A stretch of 64,000 nt of DNA from Hofstenia miamia (lineage: Eukaryota; Xenacoelomorpha; Acoela). Positions within the stretch are counted from its first letter, which is position 1. Each line of letters opens with the position of its first letter. Made by a program: the position numbers and the translations under genes. The notes below the pieces were generated by a model that saw only the letters and a program-made list of their open reading frames with translations, made no database searches and was not told the origin of the DNA. Positions 1 to 9,648 of this stretch are shown here, one piece after another. The stretch is taken from the NCBI GenBank assembly GCA_004352715.1, contig SCFE01000095.1:1375696-1439695 (forward strand), given 5' to 3'.

Positions 1-328
1 TGGCGAACACGAATGTCTGGTAATTACAGACTATTATTTAGTGAGATGAGAACTAACAATGAAAATGAGGTTTTTACTTTTGCAATGAGATAGAAATTAA
101 TAAGTGAGACAAATAGGGTAGCACCATGCACTAATCGAGCACTGAACTGTTTCTACTTCTAAAGACTCCGCTTCGGCTGGAAGCCATGTTAATTGATCAT
201 CTTGGAAATACCTAAAGTATCATATCAAATACTTGGATGAATTACAATTGTTTCTATTAGTTATTTTCTCGTTACTTGTTTTCCCCAGAATCAGGGCTGT
301 CGTTATCTAAGTTAAACCTTCTGCAGAG
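1..328. other. No gene recognised
   Basis: AT-rich sequence with stops in all frames and no similarity I can recognise to the repeats elsewhere in the window. I see no RNA gene or terminal repeat. Confidence 0.5.
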
Positions 329-646
329 TCAATTAGTTACTAGTACAATTACAGCCCACGATTCTACACTAATCTTTAGTGCAACACCATATCTTGTTTT
401 CAACTGAACAGCATCCATGATTGTTAACCAGATTTTTTTTGGAATTTCACTAGAAGGACTTGCGATTGAAAAAGTACATGATGATGGTTGTGAATTTACA
501 CCATGTAAGTGTTGTAAAATATCATCGCCTTCTTCTTGTGCCTTTGTGTTGGGTAAGACAACGACATTATTTCTAAGTGCAGGACGTTTTTGCTTATGGG
601 GAGCTTTGCGTTTTTCTTTTACAGGCGCAGGTGGTACAATCATCAT
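329..646 (-). CDS. Hypothetical short ORF, 105 codons
   Basis: An open frame with a methionine start and a Lys/Pro-rich N-terminal third (KEKRKAPHKQKRPALR). I see no transmembrane segment, zinc-binding motif or known domain, and the open frame runs a short way upstream of the methionine. It lies left of the E1 LTR and could be the end of a transposon ORF, an exon fragment, or chance. No neighbour supports a function. Confidence 0.2.
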   Translation of the reverse strand: MMIVPPAPVKEKRKAPHKQKRPALRNNVVVLPNTKAQEEGDDILQHLHGVNSQPSSCTFSIASPSSEIPKKIWLTIMDAVQLKTRYGVALKISVESWAVIVLVTN

Positions 647-974
647 CTCTTGTGTTAACGGATTATAGTTGGAGGCTGGTGGTGGAGTTGTACATAGCTA
701 GTCAAACAGATTGCCAAGTGAACCAGATACTAATGTTTCAACAGACATTGCCAAAAGTGAGAGATGAAATTGCATAGAAGAAAAATAATGATTTTATCTG
801 ATAATTTGGGTGAATATATAGACTGACTTGTTTAATCAGTCAACACATCATGACGTCAGTAAAACANNNNNNNNNNNNNNNNNNNNNNNNNNNNNNNNNN
901 NNNNNNNNNNNNNNNNNNNNNNNNNNNNNNNNNNNNNNNNNNNNNNNNNNNNNNNNNNNNNNNNNNNNNNNNNN

Positions 975-1398
975 TTCCCTGTGATGTATCCAGACCACTA
1001 CTAAACACCACTTGATTAGCTCAACATTGTACCAAATAATCAAACCATTAATATGAAACAAAATAAGAATTCTGAATAAAATTCTTTATCAACTTCTTAC
1101 AGGGTTTTTAATCTATTTATAGTATTTCCAAAAGAAGTACCTGTTGATTCAAATTTAGACTTTCTACCAAGATGGTGGCTGAAAATAATGAAAGCATCAT
1201 TTAGTCAAAAAGTATTTTTAATGACAGACACAAATATCTCTTTTTTGACACATGTTGTTTCTTGGTTGCATATTACAAATAAATCTGAAATAATACTAAT
1301 TGATTTAATTACAATATTTTTAATCAACTTCTTTTCAATCTTAATCTCTTCTTGCAATGTTTGCAACTTATTTATGATTTTATTTGGATGATGCTACA
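975..1398 (-). mobile_element. 3' LTR (5' part) of Ty3-like element E1
   Basis: The right edge is ATGATGCTACA, the reverse complement of the LTR start TGTAGCATCATCC. The segment aligns closely with 44729-45141 (same order of blocks: 'ccagaccactactaaacac', the TATA-containing stretch, then 'ttggatgatgctaca'). The left side runs into an N gap (867-974), so the other LTR end is not seen. It closes the 3' end of E1, whose ORF3 lies immediately to the right. Confidence 0.75.
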
Positions 1399-1410
1399 CG
1401 CCCCCCTCAG
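1399..1410 (-). promoter_or_regulatory. Polypurine tract of E1
   Basis: On the minus strand the bases before the LTR start read CTGAGGGGGGCG, a purine-rich tract abutting TGTAGCAT. This is the expected place for plus-strand DNA priming during reverse transcription. E2 has the related tract CTGAGGAGAGTG at the same position. Confidence 0.7.
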
Positions 1411-2214
1411 CTTGCATTATTTTCAGCACAGCTTGTTCTCCAAGCACTAGGGTATCCGCCTTTTGAATTATCATTTCCACCTGCTGGTCAGCCCACGTTA
1501 TTTTCTCGAATTCAGTTTGCATTGTCATTTTAAGAACCACCTCTCTTTCTGTTGCTACAACGTTGGCGTATTTCAGGAATTGTGCTTCTCAGATATCTTC
1601 TGCTATTGTGTTATTTCTCTTAATTCGTTAATTTTCTGTGAAATGATGTCGTAGTATTTGTGATATAATTGTATGCCTTTAATGCCAATCATGAGTGTCA
1701 TTTGCATGTCAGCTCTGCTCATGTGTGCTACATCTTCTCTGATTTGGTTGTCAGGGTGGAAAAACATGAAGACTTTCCGTAGACTCTGAGTATTTGCCAC
1801 ATCCTTGTAAAAGAAACTGATGTTGTCTCTTATTTCCTTTTCTGTTATAGTGTTAGGAATATTTTTATTGATCCGCATCATTGTAACAATCTCGACCCAC
1901 TTTGTAACATCGTAGTAGTGGTATTTCTTCTCCCATATGTCTGTCCAAACTATGTCATTTACTCTGGAAAATAGCATTATGGCTCTCAGGTTCCGTTCCT
2001 CAATCTCCTTTCTGAGATCTTGCAGTTGCACATTGATGGGTTTTCTGTGTGTGTAGAGCTGGTCTGGCATTATTGTGCTGTAATATCCTCTACCAGGCTT
2101 TATCACTGTTAATCTACTGTTACCTTGTAACATTAGCTGTGTTATTGCGGGTAAGGATTTACTTATTGTTACTGCTTGACTAGTTTCTTCTATTACATTA
2201 TGTAACCTCAATTA

Positions 2215-2815
2215 ACTATTCACTTTTTAGGTGATGAAGCCATGTGGTAATCTCTGTAGTGATCTTCTAGTGGGCATCTGCCCAAAGCAGATCTCCACAT
2301 CCAATTTCACCACTCCATCCATTGCTTGAGTGCCACTTCTCAGCTCAATCAAGATAGCTTATGTGTACCCTACATTAGCTCAGTGCTTCCTCAAGACCTA
2401 GCACAACTCAACTTAATCTCTATTCTGTAAAAGTGTTATATCCACTTGCAACCAGAAACTGTTTCTAGTTAATCATTCAATACTATATGTAGCCATTACT
2501 GAAATATATTGGCGTAGTTAAATGAATTCTTATTGAACAACTTCCTAACCTACATTTACAATTACTACATGTAAGGTCATTATATCGGTCAATTATAGGT
2601 CACTAATGTAGATCTAAAACAATATTAATATAATTCCTAAGGTTTGGTTATCCAACCATTTGTTGAGAGTTAGTTATTTAATACATGTAGAAGAAAATTC
2701 TAATCAGCTAATTGAGAGAAAACCCTTACACCTAACTTAAGTGCACTTTCATGGTCTGGCACAGAGACCCTTGAATCATTCCCTGTGATGTATCCAGACC
2801 ACTCCTTCAATGTAG
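2215..2815 (-). repeat. LTR fragment interrupting E1 ORF3
   Basis: Non-coding sequence whose blocks ('ttataggtcac', 'ggttatccaacc', 'cacctaactta') match the central part of the family LTRs. Its right end, 'cattccctgtgatgtatccagacc', repeats the sequence at 975. ORF3 codons stop at its left edge and resume at its right edge after a short shared string (GGAGTGGTCTGG on the minus strand), so it is either an ectopic recombination product or a misjoined piece of the E1 LTR. Confidence 0.6.
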
Positions 2816-4180
2816 ACCCTTTCTCTGTTGTTGTTTCATAGCATTATTTCTTTTGACTTTTTATAGTCATCTTGTTCTATCATAGCTTTTGCTTTTCTTT
2901 CCATATTTACATATGACTTATACTCATGGAGGAATGTCTTCGCAACCTTAACTTCTTTTGGTAGTCTTCATTGTGGGAGGACCATTGGTATTGCGACAGT
3001 TTCTGGTGGTGTGCAGATTAGGTTTTTGTTTCTATCTGTCTTTCTATATGTGGATATGAGCCTTCCATTGTTGATGCTGTGGCTAGACCTATTGTGGCGG
3101 GGTAATTCATTTTGGCTTCTGAAATTGTATCCCAGAATGCTTGTGTCAANNNNNNNNNNNNNNNNNNNNNNNNNNNNNNNNNNNNNNNNNNNNNNNNNNN
3201 NNNNNNNNNNNNNNNNNNNNNNNNNNNNNNNNNNNNNNNNNNNNNNNNNNNNNNNNNNNNNNNNNNNNNNNNNNNNNNNNNNNNNNNNNNNNNNNNNNNN
3301 NNNNNNNNNNNNNNNNNNNNNNNNNNNNNNNNNNNNNNNNNNNNNNNNNNNNNNNNNNNNNNNNNNNNNNNNNNNNNNNNNNNNNNNNNNNNNNNNNNNN
3401 NNNNNNNNNNNNNNNNNNNNNNNNNNNNNNNNNCAATGCATGGGTCTACCATGATTCAGTAGATTTGTGCCCAGTAGTCTATTTGCAGATCAAATCGTAT
3501 TAGCTCTGGGATTGTTGTGGTTTTCAATGTTCTCTCCCATAGTTGCTCGGGAATGTCTTCTTGTGTTGATATTGTTATGATCACTACTCTGATATTTTGC
3601 ACTCTTGCCATTCTTGTTGTATCATCTATTTTCTTTTCTAAAGTCTTTGTATAATCTTTTTGTTTTAATATATGTATGATCGTGAGATTCTCTGCATCAA
3701 TGTTTATCTCTGGTATTTCGACGATTTTGTCTTTGTAGGCCATTATCACTTGTGTTGTATCCAGTGTGAATACGTCATCAAATACAACATGAACCGTACT
3801 GCGCATGTATGGCCTTTCTAATATTTCATTCATTTCTTGAGGATAACTTATGATGACGTTTACTTTTGGTCTGTTACTTGCATTGAGCACAATTGGTAAA
3901 TACTTCCCTTTGATTCTCACGACTTTCTGTATGTGAGTTTTTGTTTCCAGGGATAGCTTTGCAAATGCATTATAATGCATCTTCAATGTTCCCATAAAGT
4001 AAGGGTGTAAGGTTTCTCCATTGATCTTCAACATTTGTTTTTCTCTCTCTTTTGATCTTACAGTTCTTTCTGAAGTCATTTCTGAGGAGGCGTGTAGCTG
4101 AGTCATCCTTAGTGGTTGCATACTGGTGCTTGGTTCACAGTCCAAGGGCTGTGAATCTGTGCTAATATTTTCTACTGATT

Positions 4181-4546
4181 TGCCCTTGAATTGGCTCACA
4201 GTTACTCCTATTGGCACTTGACCAGCTGTGGTTCCAGATGAGATGACGTCAGCCTTGAATCGCTTTCATATCTCCACAGTTCTTCCACCACTTACACCTT
4301 CCCCTGGAACTCCTCGTGTCTCACCACCCTTGAATCAGCGTCGTGGACTTTGGGAGGGAAAGTTGTGCTGCGCACCAGTTTTCTGGGTGCCCTTGAATCA
4401 GTGGTGCAGATCCCTGGTGGGAGAGGCTTTTTGTCTGTTGGTCTCTCTGCCCTTGAATCAGCCTTGAGGACTACTAAGACGCCTTCTCACTCTACGTTGT
4501 CTATTCATTGGTTCCTCGTTCTTGTCCCTTCTGCCCTCAATTCGAC
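4181..4546 (-). repeat. Array of six short motifs at the pol/ORF3 junction (E1)
   Basis: The plus-strand motif GCCCTTGAATCAG or a close variant occurs at about 4181, 4252, 4327, 4389, 4449 and 4533, spaced 60-84 bp. On the coding (minus) strand each unit reads (C/T)GATTCAAGGGC or CGAATTGAGGGC and encodes F-K-G or I-E-G. The same six positions are recognisable in E2 (21095-21455), and three are kept in E3 (38508, 38592, 38667). Confidence 0.7.
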
Positions 4547-4931
4547 GTCTGGTTTGAGAACTTCTTCACACTCTCCTTCTCCTGTTCATTGTTGAGAGCT
4601 CCTCCAGTTGTTGGGTTCTGCACACTCTCTTTTTCATTGGTGGGTGCATCATTTTCTTCTAATTTCCTAAATGCAGTTAGTAAATTTATATCCCATGTTT
4701 CAGGGTCATATATAGGTTTATTTCTCACTGTCCTCTGGGGCAGCACTCTTTGGCTTGGATCATCATCTCTGATCTCTGCTGTGTACTCGTCACCAAATTC
4801 TTTTTCATGTAAACTGTCTAAATCATACATATTGTATATAATTTCATTGCCATTAATTCAGCATATTTTGAATTCAGTGTTGTCATCTATCTTTGTCTCT
4901 TTGATATCTGCTGTTGCTCTCTTCAGGTTTT
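4537..4931 (-). pseudogene. E1 pol, C-terminal end after integrase
   Basis: The frame carries LKRATADIKET, then an acidic stretch (DLDSLHEKEFGDEY), then IYDPETWDINLLTAFRKLEE. The same order is seen at the end of E2 pol (KWATADIEES, DFDSLLEKGFNEEF, IYDPDIWDVNLLSEFRKIKE) and in E3. This is the tail downstream of the integrase core. The frame is lost into a 1000-N gap upstream. Its 3' end overlaps the start of ORF3 in another frame. Confidence 0.8.
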
Positions 4932-5931
4932 NNNNNNNNNNNNNNNNNNNNNNNNNNNNNNNNNNNNNNNNNNNNNNNNNNNNNNNNNNNNNNNNNNNNN
5001 NNNNNNNNNNNNNNNNNNNNNNNNNNNNNNNNNNNNNNNNNNNNNNNNNNNNNNNNNNNNNNNNNNNNNNNNNNNNNNNNNNNNNNNNNNNNNNNNNNNN
5101 NNNNNNNNNNNNNNNNNNNNNNNNNNNNNNNNNNNNNNNNNNNNNNNNNNNNNNNNNNNNNNNNNNNNNNNNNNNNNNNNNNNNNNNNNNNNNNNNNNNN
5201 NNNNNNNNNNNNNNNNNNNNNNNNNNNNNNNNNNNNNNNNNNNNNNNNNNNNNNNNNNNNNNNNNNNNNNNNNNNNNNNNNNNNNNNNNNNNNNNNNNNN
5301 NNNNNNNNNNNNNNNNNNNNNNNNNNNNNNNNNNNNNNNNNNNNNNNNNNNNNNNNNNNNNNNNNNNNNNNNNNNNNNNNNNNNNNNNNNNNNNNNNNNN
5401 NNNNNNNNNNNNNNNNNNNNNNNNNNNNNNNNNNNNNNNNNNNNNNNNNNNNNNNNNNNNNNNNNNNNNNNNNNNNNNNNNNNNNNNNNNNNNNNNNNNN
5501 NNNNNNNNNNNNNNNNNNNNNNNNNNNNNNNNNNNNNNNNNNNNNNNNNNNNNNNNNNNNNNNNNNNNNNNNNNNNNNNNNNNNNNNNNNNNNNNNNNNN
5601 NNNNNNNNNNNNNNNNNNNNNNNNNNNNNNNNNNNNNNNNNNNNNNNNNNNNNNNNNNNNNNNNNNNNNNNNNNNNNNNNNNNNNNNNNNNNNNNNNNNN
5701 NNNNNNNNNNNNNNNNNNNNNNNNNNNNNNNNNNNNNNNNNNNNNNNNNNNNNNNNNNNNNNNNNNNNNNNNNNNNNNNNNNNNNNNNNNNNNNNNNNNN
5801 NNNNNNNNNNNNNNNNNNNNNNNNNNNNNNNNNNNNNNNNNNNNNNNNNNNNNNNNNNNNNNNNNNNNNNNNNNNNNNNNNNNNNNNNNNNNNNNNNNNN
5901 NNNNNNNNNNNNNNNNNNNNNNNNNNNNNNN
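4932..5931. other. Assembly gap of exactly 1000 N
   Basis: The run is exactly 1000 Ns, as is 37231-38230, so it is probably a placeholder for an unknown length. The other N runs are 108, 284, 586, 753, 615 and 178. E1 pol enters from the left; a (TA)n tract begins at the right edge. Confidence 0.9.
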
Positions 5932-5952
5932 TATATATATATATATATATAT
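5932..5952. repeat. (TA)n microsatellite at gap edge
   Basis: Simple TA repeat next to the gap. Similar tracts lie at 53569-53597, 54287-54317 (gap edge) and 60924-60954. Confidence 0.9.
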
Positions 5953-5954
5953 TA

Positions 5955-7911
5955 GGCCTGGGTGATGCGGACCTTTGAATTCGATACGATTCGCATTGAA
6001 AACCTCGATTATCAATTCGAGTATTGAAAACTAAACTTGCTTTAAATATGTATTTCTAATTTGCTTTTATAAACATAAGACTATGAAAATTTTAGCTTTG
6101 AGTGATTGTCAGATCGTATTTCCTCCAAAATAATGCGTGTTTTAAAGTACTGCCTTCACAGATATGCAAGTGGTACCTTCAATTGGTGACCATGACCGGT
6201 CCGGTTCCGATTACGTCTGACCGGTGACCAGTGTTGACCGGTCTGGTAGCCGAATTACCCAAATGTGGGTACTGGCTTTGACCGATCCTCACATTATATT
6301 GTAATGGTTTTGATCGCTTTACACTGGTTATAAGTTAAATGCACTTTTTAAATGGGTGTGTCCGCCATTGGTTTTGTTCCGTTTTTGCATTACATAATGC
6401 ATTTGTACAACTGAAAGAACGTGTAATGAACGCACACGTGTTCAAGTAATCCGATTAACCCTAAATATCTCATTATTCATTATTCATTTAAAATTGGTAA
6501 TCCTATGTAAATGATTCTTCCGTGATAAATTAATGGCACGCTTTGATTATTTCCAATCATTGATGGGAATAAATTTGAAATACAATTTTAAGCCTAATGA
6601 ATTAGCAGAGCTTAACGTTTCTCTGAAGATATAATCTAACAATAAATTATGAGATCTCATAGGTTTGGGCTTTTAAAGGCAAAATGGGAAATAGGCATTT
6701 TTGCTAACAATTTCCATTAGTTCTAAATCATTACTATATTACGATTCATTTGCAATATAGTATAGCGGTAAAAGTTAAATTGAGAGTTATAATTCAAAAT
6801 GGTTTTATTATTTAGATACTTAGATCCTTATAGTTCACAGAATTTATACCACTCATTCGACATTCAATGTTCAATAGCACTATTACGTTATGCACTTGCA
6901 TTGATGAAAAAAGACAACTTATTGGCCCAAGTTAATGAATTGCATATGTGATATACTAACTTTTTCGCACAACTGTACAGTGTACATAATTGAACTTTTT
7001 GTAAATTACAGTGTGTTTACAATCATAATTATGGTAATTGTCACGTGCTTTCGCAGCTTAAGATTTGAGAAAATTCTGGATTAAATTCGTGGATCATATG
7101 ACCAGACCAGGGACACAAGTGATAGGTTTTGACCGGTGAAGTGAAATTAAGGGTGACCAGATCCGGTCTGGTGGACAATACCAACTGACTTCCATCTCTG
7201 TGCTTACATATAACAAAATATAATGTTTAGCTTAAAGAAAAAGAAGGCCTTTTCGTTAATACTTTTCTGAACGGCAAGTATGTGGTTAAATATTAACTTT
7301 GTTTTATGGCCATGTTAACGTAAAACACCATTTGTTAATGGTGTTGTTAACGTATTGAATTTGGATCACTTACCTTAAAGACTTCTATTTAGACGCCCTT
7401 GGATTAATAGTTGAGTTTCACAGTTTTGACCTTAAAACAAAGTTTTGAACTTTCACAATATTTTAAACTTTTTGGCTTTACAACCATGCTAATATTCCCA
7501 AAAATTAAAATTTCCTGCTAATATATTAACCAAAAAAATTGTTTTTGACGAAAATCACTTTTTGAATTTACAGTTAACATCTTAAAAACATATAAATATA
7601 TACATATTTTTTTTCTTTAGCTGTTATTGAATACTAATTAAATTTTGTTTAATTTTGAATACAAATTCAATGTGTAACGTGTTCATTACAAATTCAACCA
7701 AAATTCAACTTTGCTTCAACCAAAAATGTTTATTGGATTTGTTCATGATTGTTTGATTCATTTTCTTCTAAAACGATTATATGTGTTACTAGCATCATTA
7801 TTTTTAAAGTCGACAGTAAACAAATCATAATTGATCCAATTTGGCCAATTTGGATTCGATTATTAACAGCCGCATTAATTTTGATTCGATTAGTGAATGC
7901 ATCGCCCAGCC
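5955..7911. mobile_element. Non-autonomous DNA transposon with short TIRs, about 1.96 kb
   Basis: The left end GGCCTGGGTGATGC and the right end GCATCGCCCAGCC are inverted repeats with one indel and one mismatch, and both are flanked by TTA (5952-5954 and 7912-7914). Inside the TIRs both ends carry further 'attcgat' / 'atcgaat' similarity. A TTA duplication would suit PIF/Harbinger, but the flanks are TA-rich, so this is weak evidence. The interior has no transposase and stops in all frames. It also contains two stretches rich in 'gaccggtc' (6186-6290 and 7100-7190) that may be the ends of a second, nested element. Confidence 0.5.
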
Positions 7912-8002
7912 TTAATATATATAATAGCATGTGTATGTGATAAAATCTCTTTATTAATATTCTGTTGCTGAAAACAACCATGCAAATGTAGGTTATTGAA
8001 CT

Positions 8003-8060
8003 CAGGGATCGTTAGATTTTAATCGCGATTAATCGTATGAAAAAAAATTTTGCAATTTTT
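8003..8060 (+). mobile_element. Truncated left end of a hAT element
   Basis: CAGGGATCGTTAGAT followed by TTTAATCGCGATTAATCG matches the left end of the complete hAT copy at 8802. The similarity fades within about 60 bp and no right end is present before the LINE begins. Confidence 0.6.
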
Positions 8061-8235
8061 TATTTGTATTACTCCTTAAAAATGTAAACTTATACTATAT
8101 ACACGTGAGACATTCACGCATACACACACACACAAATTTCATTATCAACACTACTATGAATTATCACTAAAATTTAGCAAAAATTTTCTTACTTTCATCC
8201 GTGATTACCTTTATAATAATTTAATTCTTAGAGAA

Positions 8236-8262
8236 GGAGATATAGAATTAAATCTTGGCCCA
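8236..8262 (+). other. 2A-like ribosome-skipping motif, GDIELNLGP
   Basis: The codons GGA GAT ATA GAA TTA AAT CTT GGC CCA spell GDIELNLGP, one residue from the 2A consensus D(V/I)ExNPGP (Pro to Leu). 2A-like sequences at the N-terminus of LINE proteins are known from CR1/L2-type elements of invertebrates. It lies upstream of the endonuclease domain, where 2A would separate a short leader from ORF2 protein. The Pro to Leu change probably inactivates this copy. Confidence 0.6.
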
Positions 8263-8801
8263 ATCTTAGATGAATGTAATCTTGAAAATTTAGCGAATCA
8301 TTCAGAAGTCTGAATTCAAATAGAAATCACTTTCTTAAAATTGCAACTCAATTTGGTTCAAATTCCATTATCACTATTACAGAAACTTGGTTAAACAACG
8401 AAATTAATCCAAATTTGTTCAATCCAAACCCCGCAATCTTTGATGTTTTTGTTAAAAATAGGGATAGTAGAGGTAGTGGTCTTATGATTATTGCACCAAA
8501 AGAATTAAATCCAATACGAAAAAAAACTTGAATCCGATCATTCTGTTTTTGAGTTTTTATGGATTGAAATTAAATCAAATACAAATTCCTCCGAACACGA
8601 ATTAATTAATGTGACTTATAATCCAAATAAGAAGTTTCTTGTAGAATATAGAAAGTTTAAATGCGATGAAATTTCAAATATTCCTAATAATAACTATTCC
8701 TTAAACATATGCGCTATTTATAACTTAAAAATTATCAACACCCACTAGAAGGACGACATTAACGGATTATGTTTTATGTAATTCAGAAACTATATATAAA
8801 G

Positions 8802-9648
8802 CAGGGATCGTTAGATATTAATCGCGATTAATCGGTTGAAAAAAAAATTTGGCGATAGATTAATCGTAATCGCTGCTGCCAGGAGATTAATAATCGCGAT
8901 GAATCGTCGATTAATCTACTTCTGATTAAAAATATTCAAAATAGAAAATATCAACGATTATTTTTATTTGAGATTATTTCCTGAAGTAATTTTACTCCGC
9001 ATGTGCTTGTTAGGGTGAAGAAATTTGGATCTCTAAGTTCAGGGGTAATAAACGATTTGGTAATCAGATAGAGCATAACCAGCTTTGCTGAACAGTCTCT
9101 CAATCTGATTAGAAGTTGGCGTGATAAAATCGAGGATCCTTATATATAGAATTAGGCGACATTCGACGCTTCCTAGGTATGTTAGATACCTAAGGCCACG
9201 GTTAGACTAGTGATTGTTTTAAAAGTGATCTCTCACATTTGAAAGAATTGCATGTCTAAACACCTGAGATAATTAGCGACGTGACGATCACAAGGAAATC
9301 GAAAGAGCACGATTTCTTCGTGATCGTCACATCGCTAATTATCTCGGGTGGTTAGACGTGCGAATAAATCAAAATGTGATAGATCACTTTTGAACCAATC
9401 ACTAGTCTAACCATGGCCTAATCATCACGCTCCTCTTCTATGTCTGGTGCTAAGGTTTTCTTTTGTTAAACATGACTCAAGAATAGTGGCCATAGATAAG
9501 ATCAAACCGAAAATGACAACTGAATGCATAAGCATCAACTTAATTAAAATAATCTAGATTAATCGAGCACGCTGTTTACGATTAATCTAATCTACTTGAA
9601 CAGCACGATAGATTAATCGCGTTGACGATTAATCATGTTGGATCCCTG
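8802..9648. mobile_element. hAT MITE, 847 bp, inside LINE endonuclease
   Basis: The left end starts CAGGGATCGTTAGA and the right end finishes TTGGATCCCTG, giving a CAGGGATC/GATCCCTG terminal pair. The flanks are an 8-bp duplication with one mismatch, atataaag (8794-8801) and atataaac (9649-9656), as expected for hAT. Both subterminal zones are full of ATTAATCG/CGATTAAT repeats, possible transposase binding sites. No transposase ORF is present, so it was mobilised in trans. Confidence 0.8.
9194..9418. mobile_element. Foldback MITE, PIF/Harbinger-like, 225 bp, nested in the hAT
   Basis: The ends GGCCACGGTTAGACTAG and CTAGTCTAACCATGGCC are inverted repeats flanked by TAA on both sides (9191-9193, 9419-9421). 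Almost the whole element is one hairpin: the left arm (9194-9306) pairs with the right arm (9311-9418) through TGTTTAGACATGCA-type sequence and the near-perfect inner block TAATTAGCGACGTGACGATC. A TAA duplication and a GGCC start fit PIF/Harbinger. There is no coding capacity. Confidence 0.75.

Larger units (their letters stand above)
1603..4600 (-). pseudogene. E1 third ORF (ORF3), broken copy
   Basis: This is the extra ORF that sits between pol and the 3' LTR. Two long open pieces remain: 3456-4217 (about 250 codons, with LSLETKTHIQK, LPIVL and VVFDDVFTLDTTQ) and 1603-2211 (about 200 codons, with NISFFYKDVANT, SLRKVFMFFHP and MNELREIT-like INELREIT). The same blocks occur in the same order in E2 and E5, at roughly half identity by eye, so it belongs to a diverged subfamily. 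It is cut by a gap (3150-3433), by an LTR fragment (2215-2815), and by TGA stops in its N-terminal region. There is no signal peptide or membrane segment, so I do not call it Env. No known domain is visible; Lys, Glu, Ile and Met dominate and much of it looks helical. Confidence 0.75.

Noticed and set aside
4181-4546. CRISPR array or satellite
   Set aside because: Units are degenerate, spacing is irregular and the intervening sequence is coding and shared between copies; this is a eukaryotic retroelement.
4533-4546. R-I-E-G-R string as a factor Xa-like cleavage site
   Set aside because: It occurs in one decayed copy and the other units vary (Q-F-K-G, R-F-K-G); no evidence for a cognate protease.
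4508-6015. Long ORFs across the N gaps (also 11968-12800, 14021-14875, 37124-38416, 54253-54993)
   Set aside because: Most of their length is N; only the flanking real bases were used.
7730-7981. Overlapping 60-80 codon ORFs on both strands
   Set aside because: They fall across the right TIR of the DNA element and have no conserved motif.
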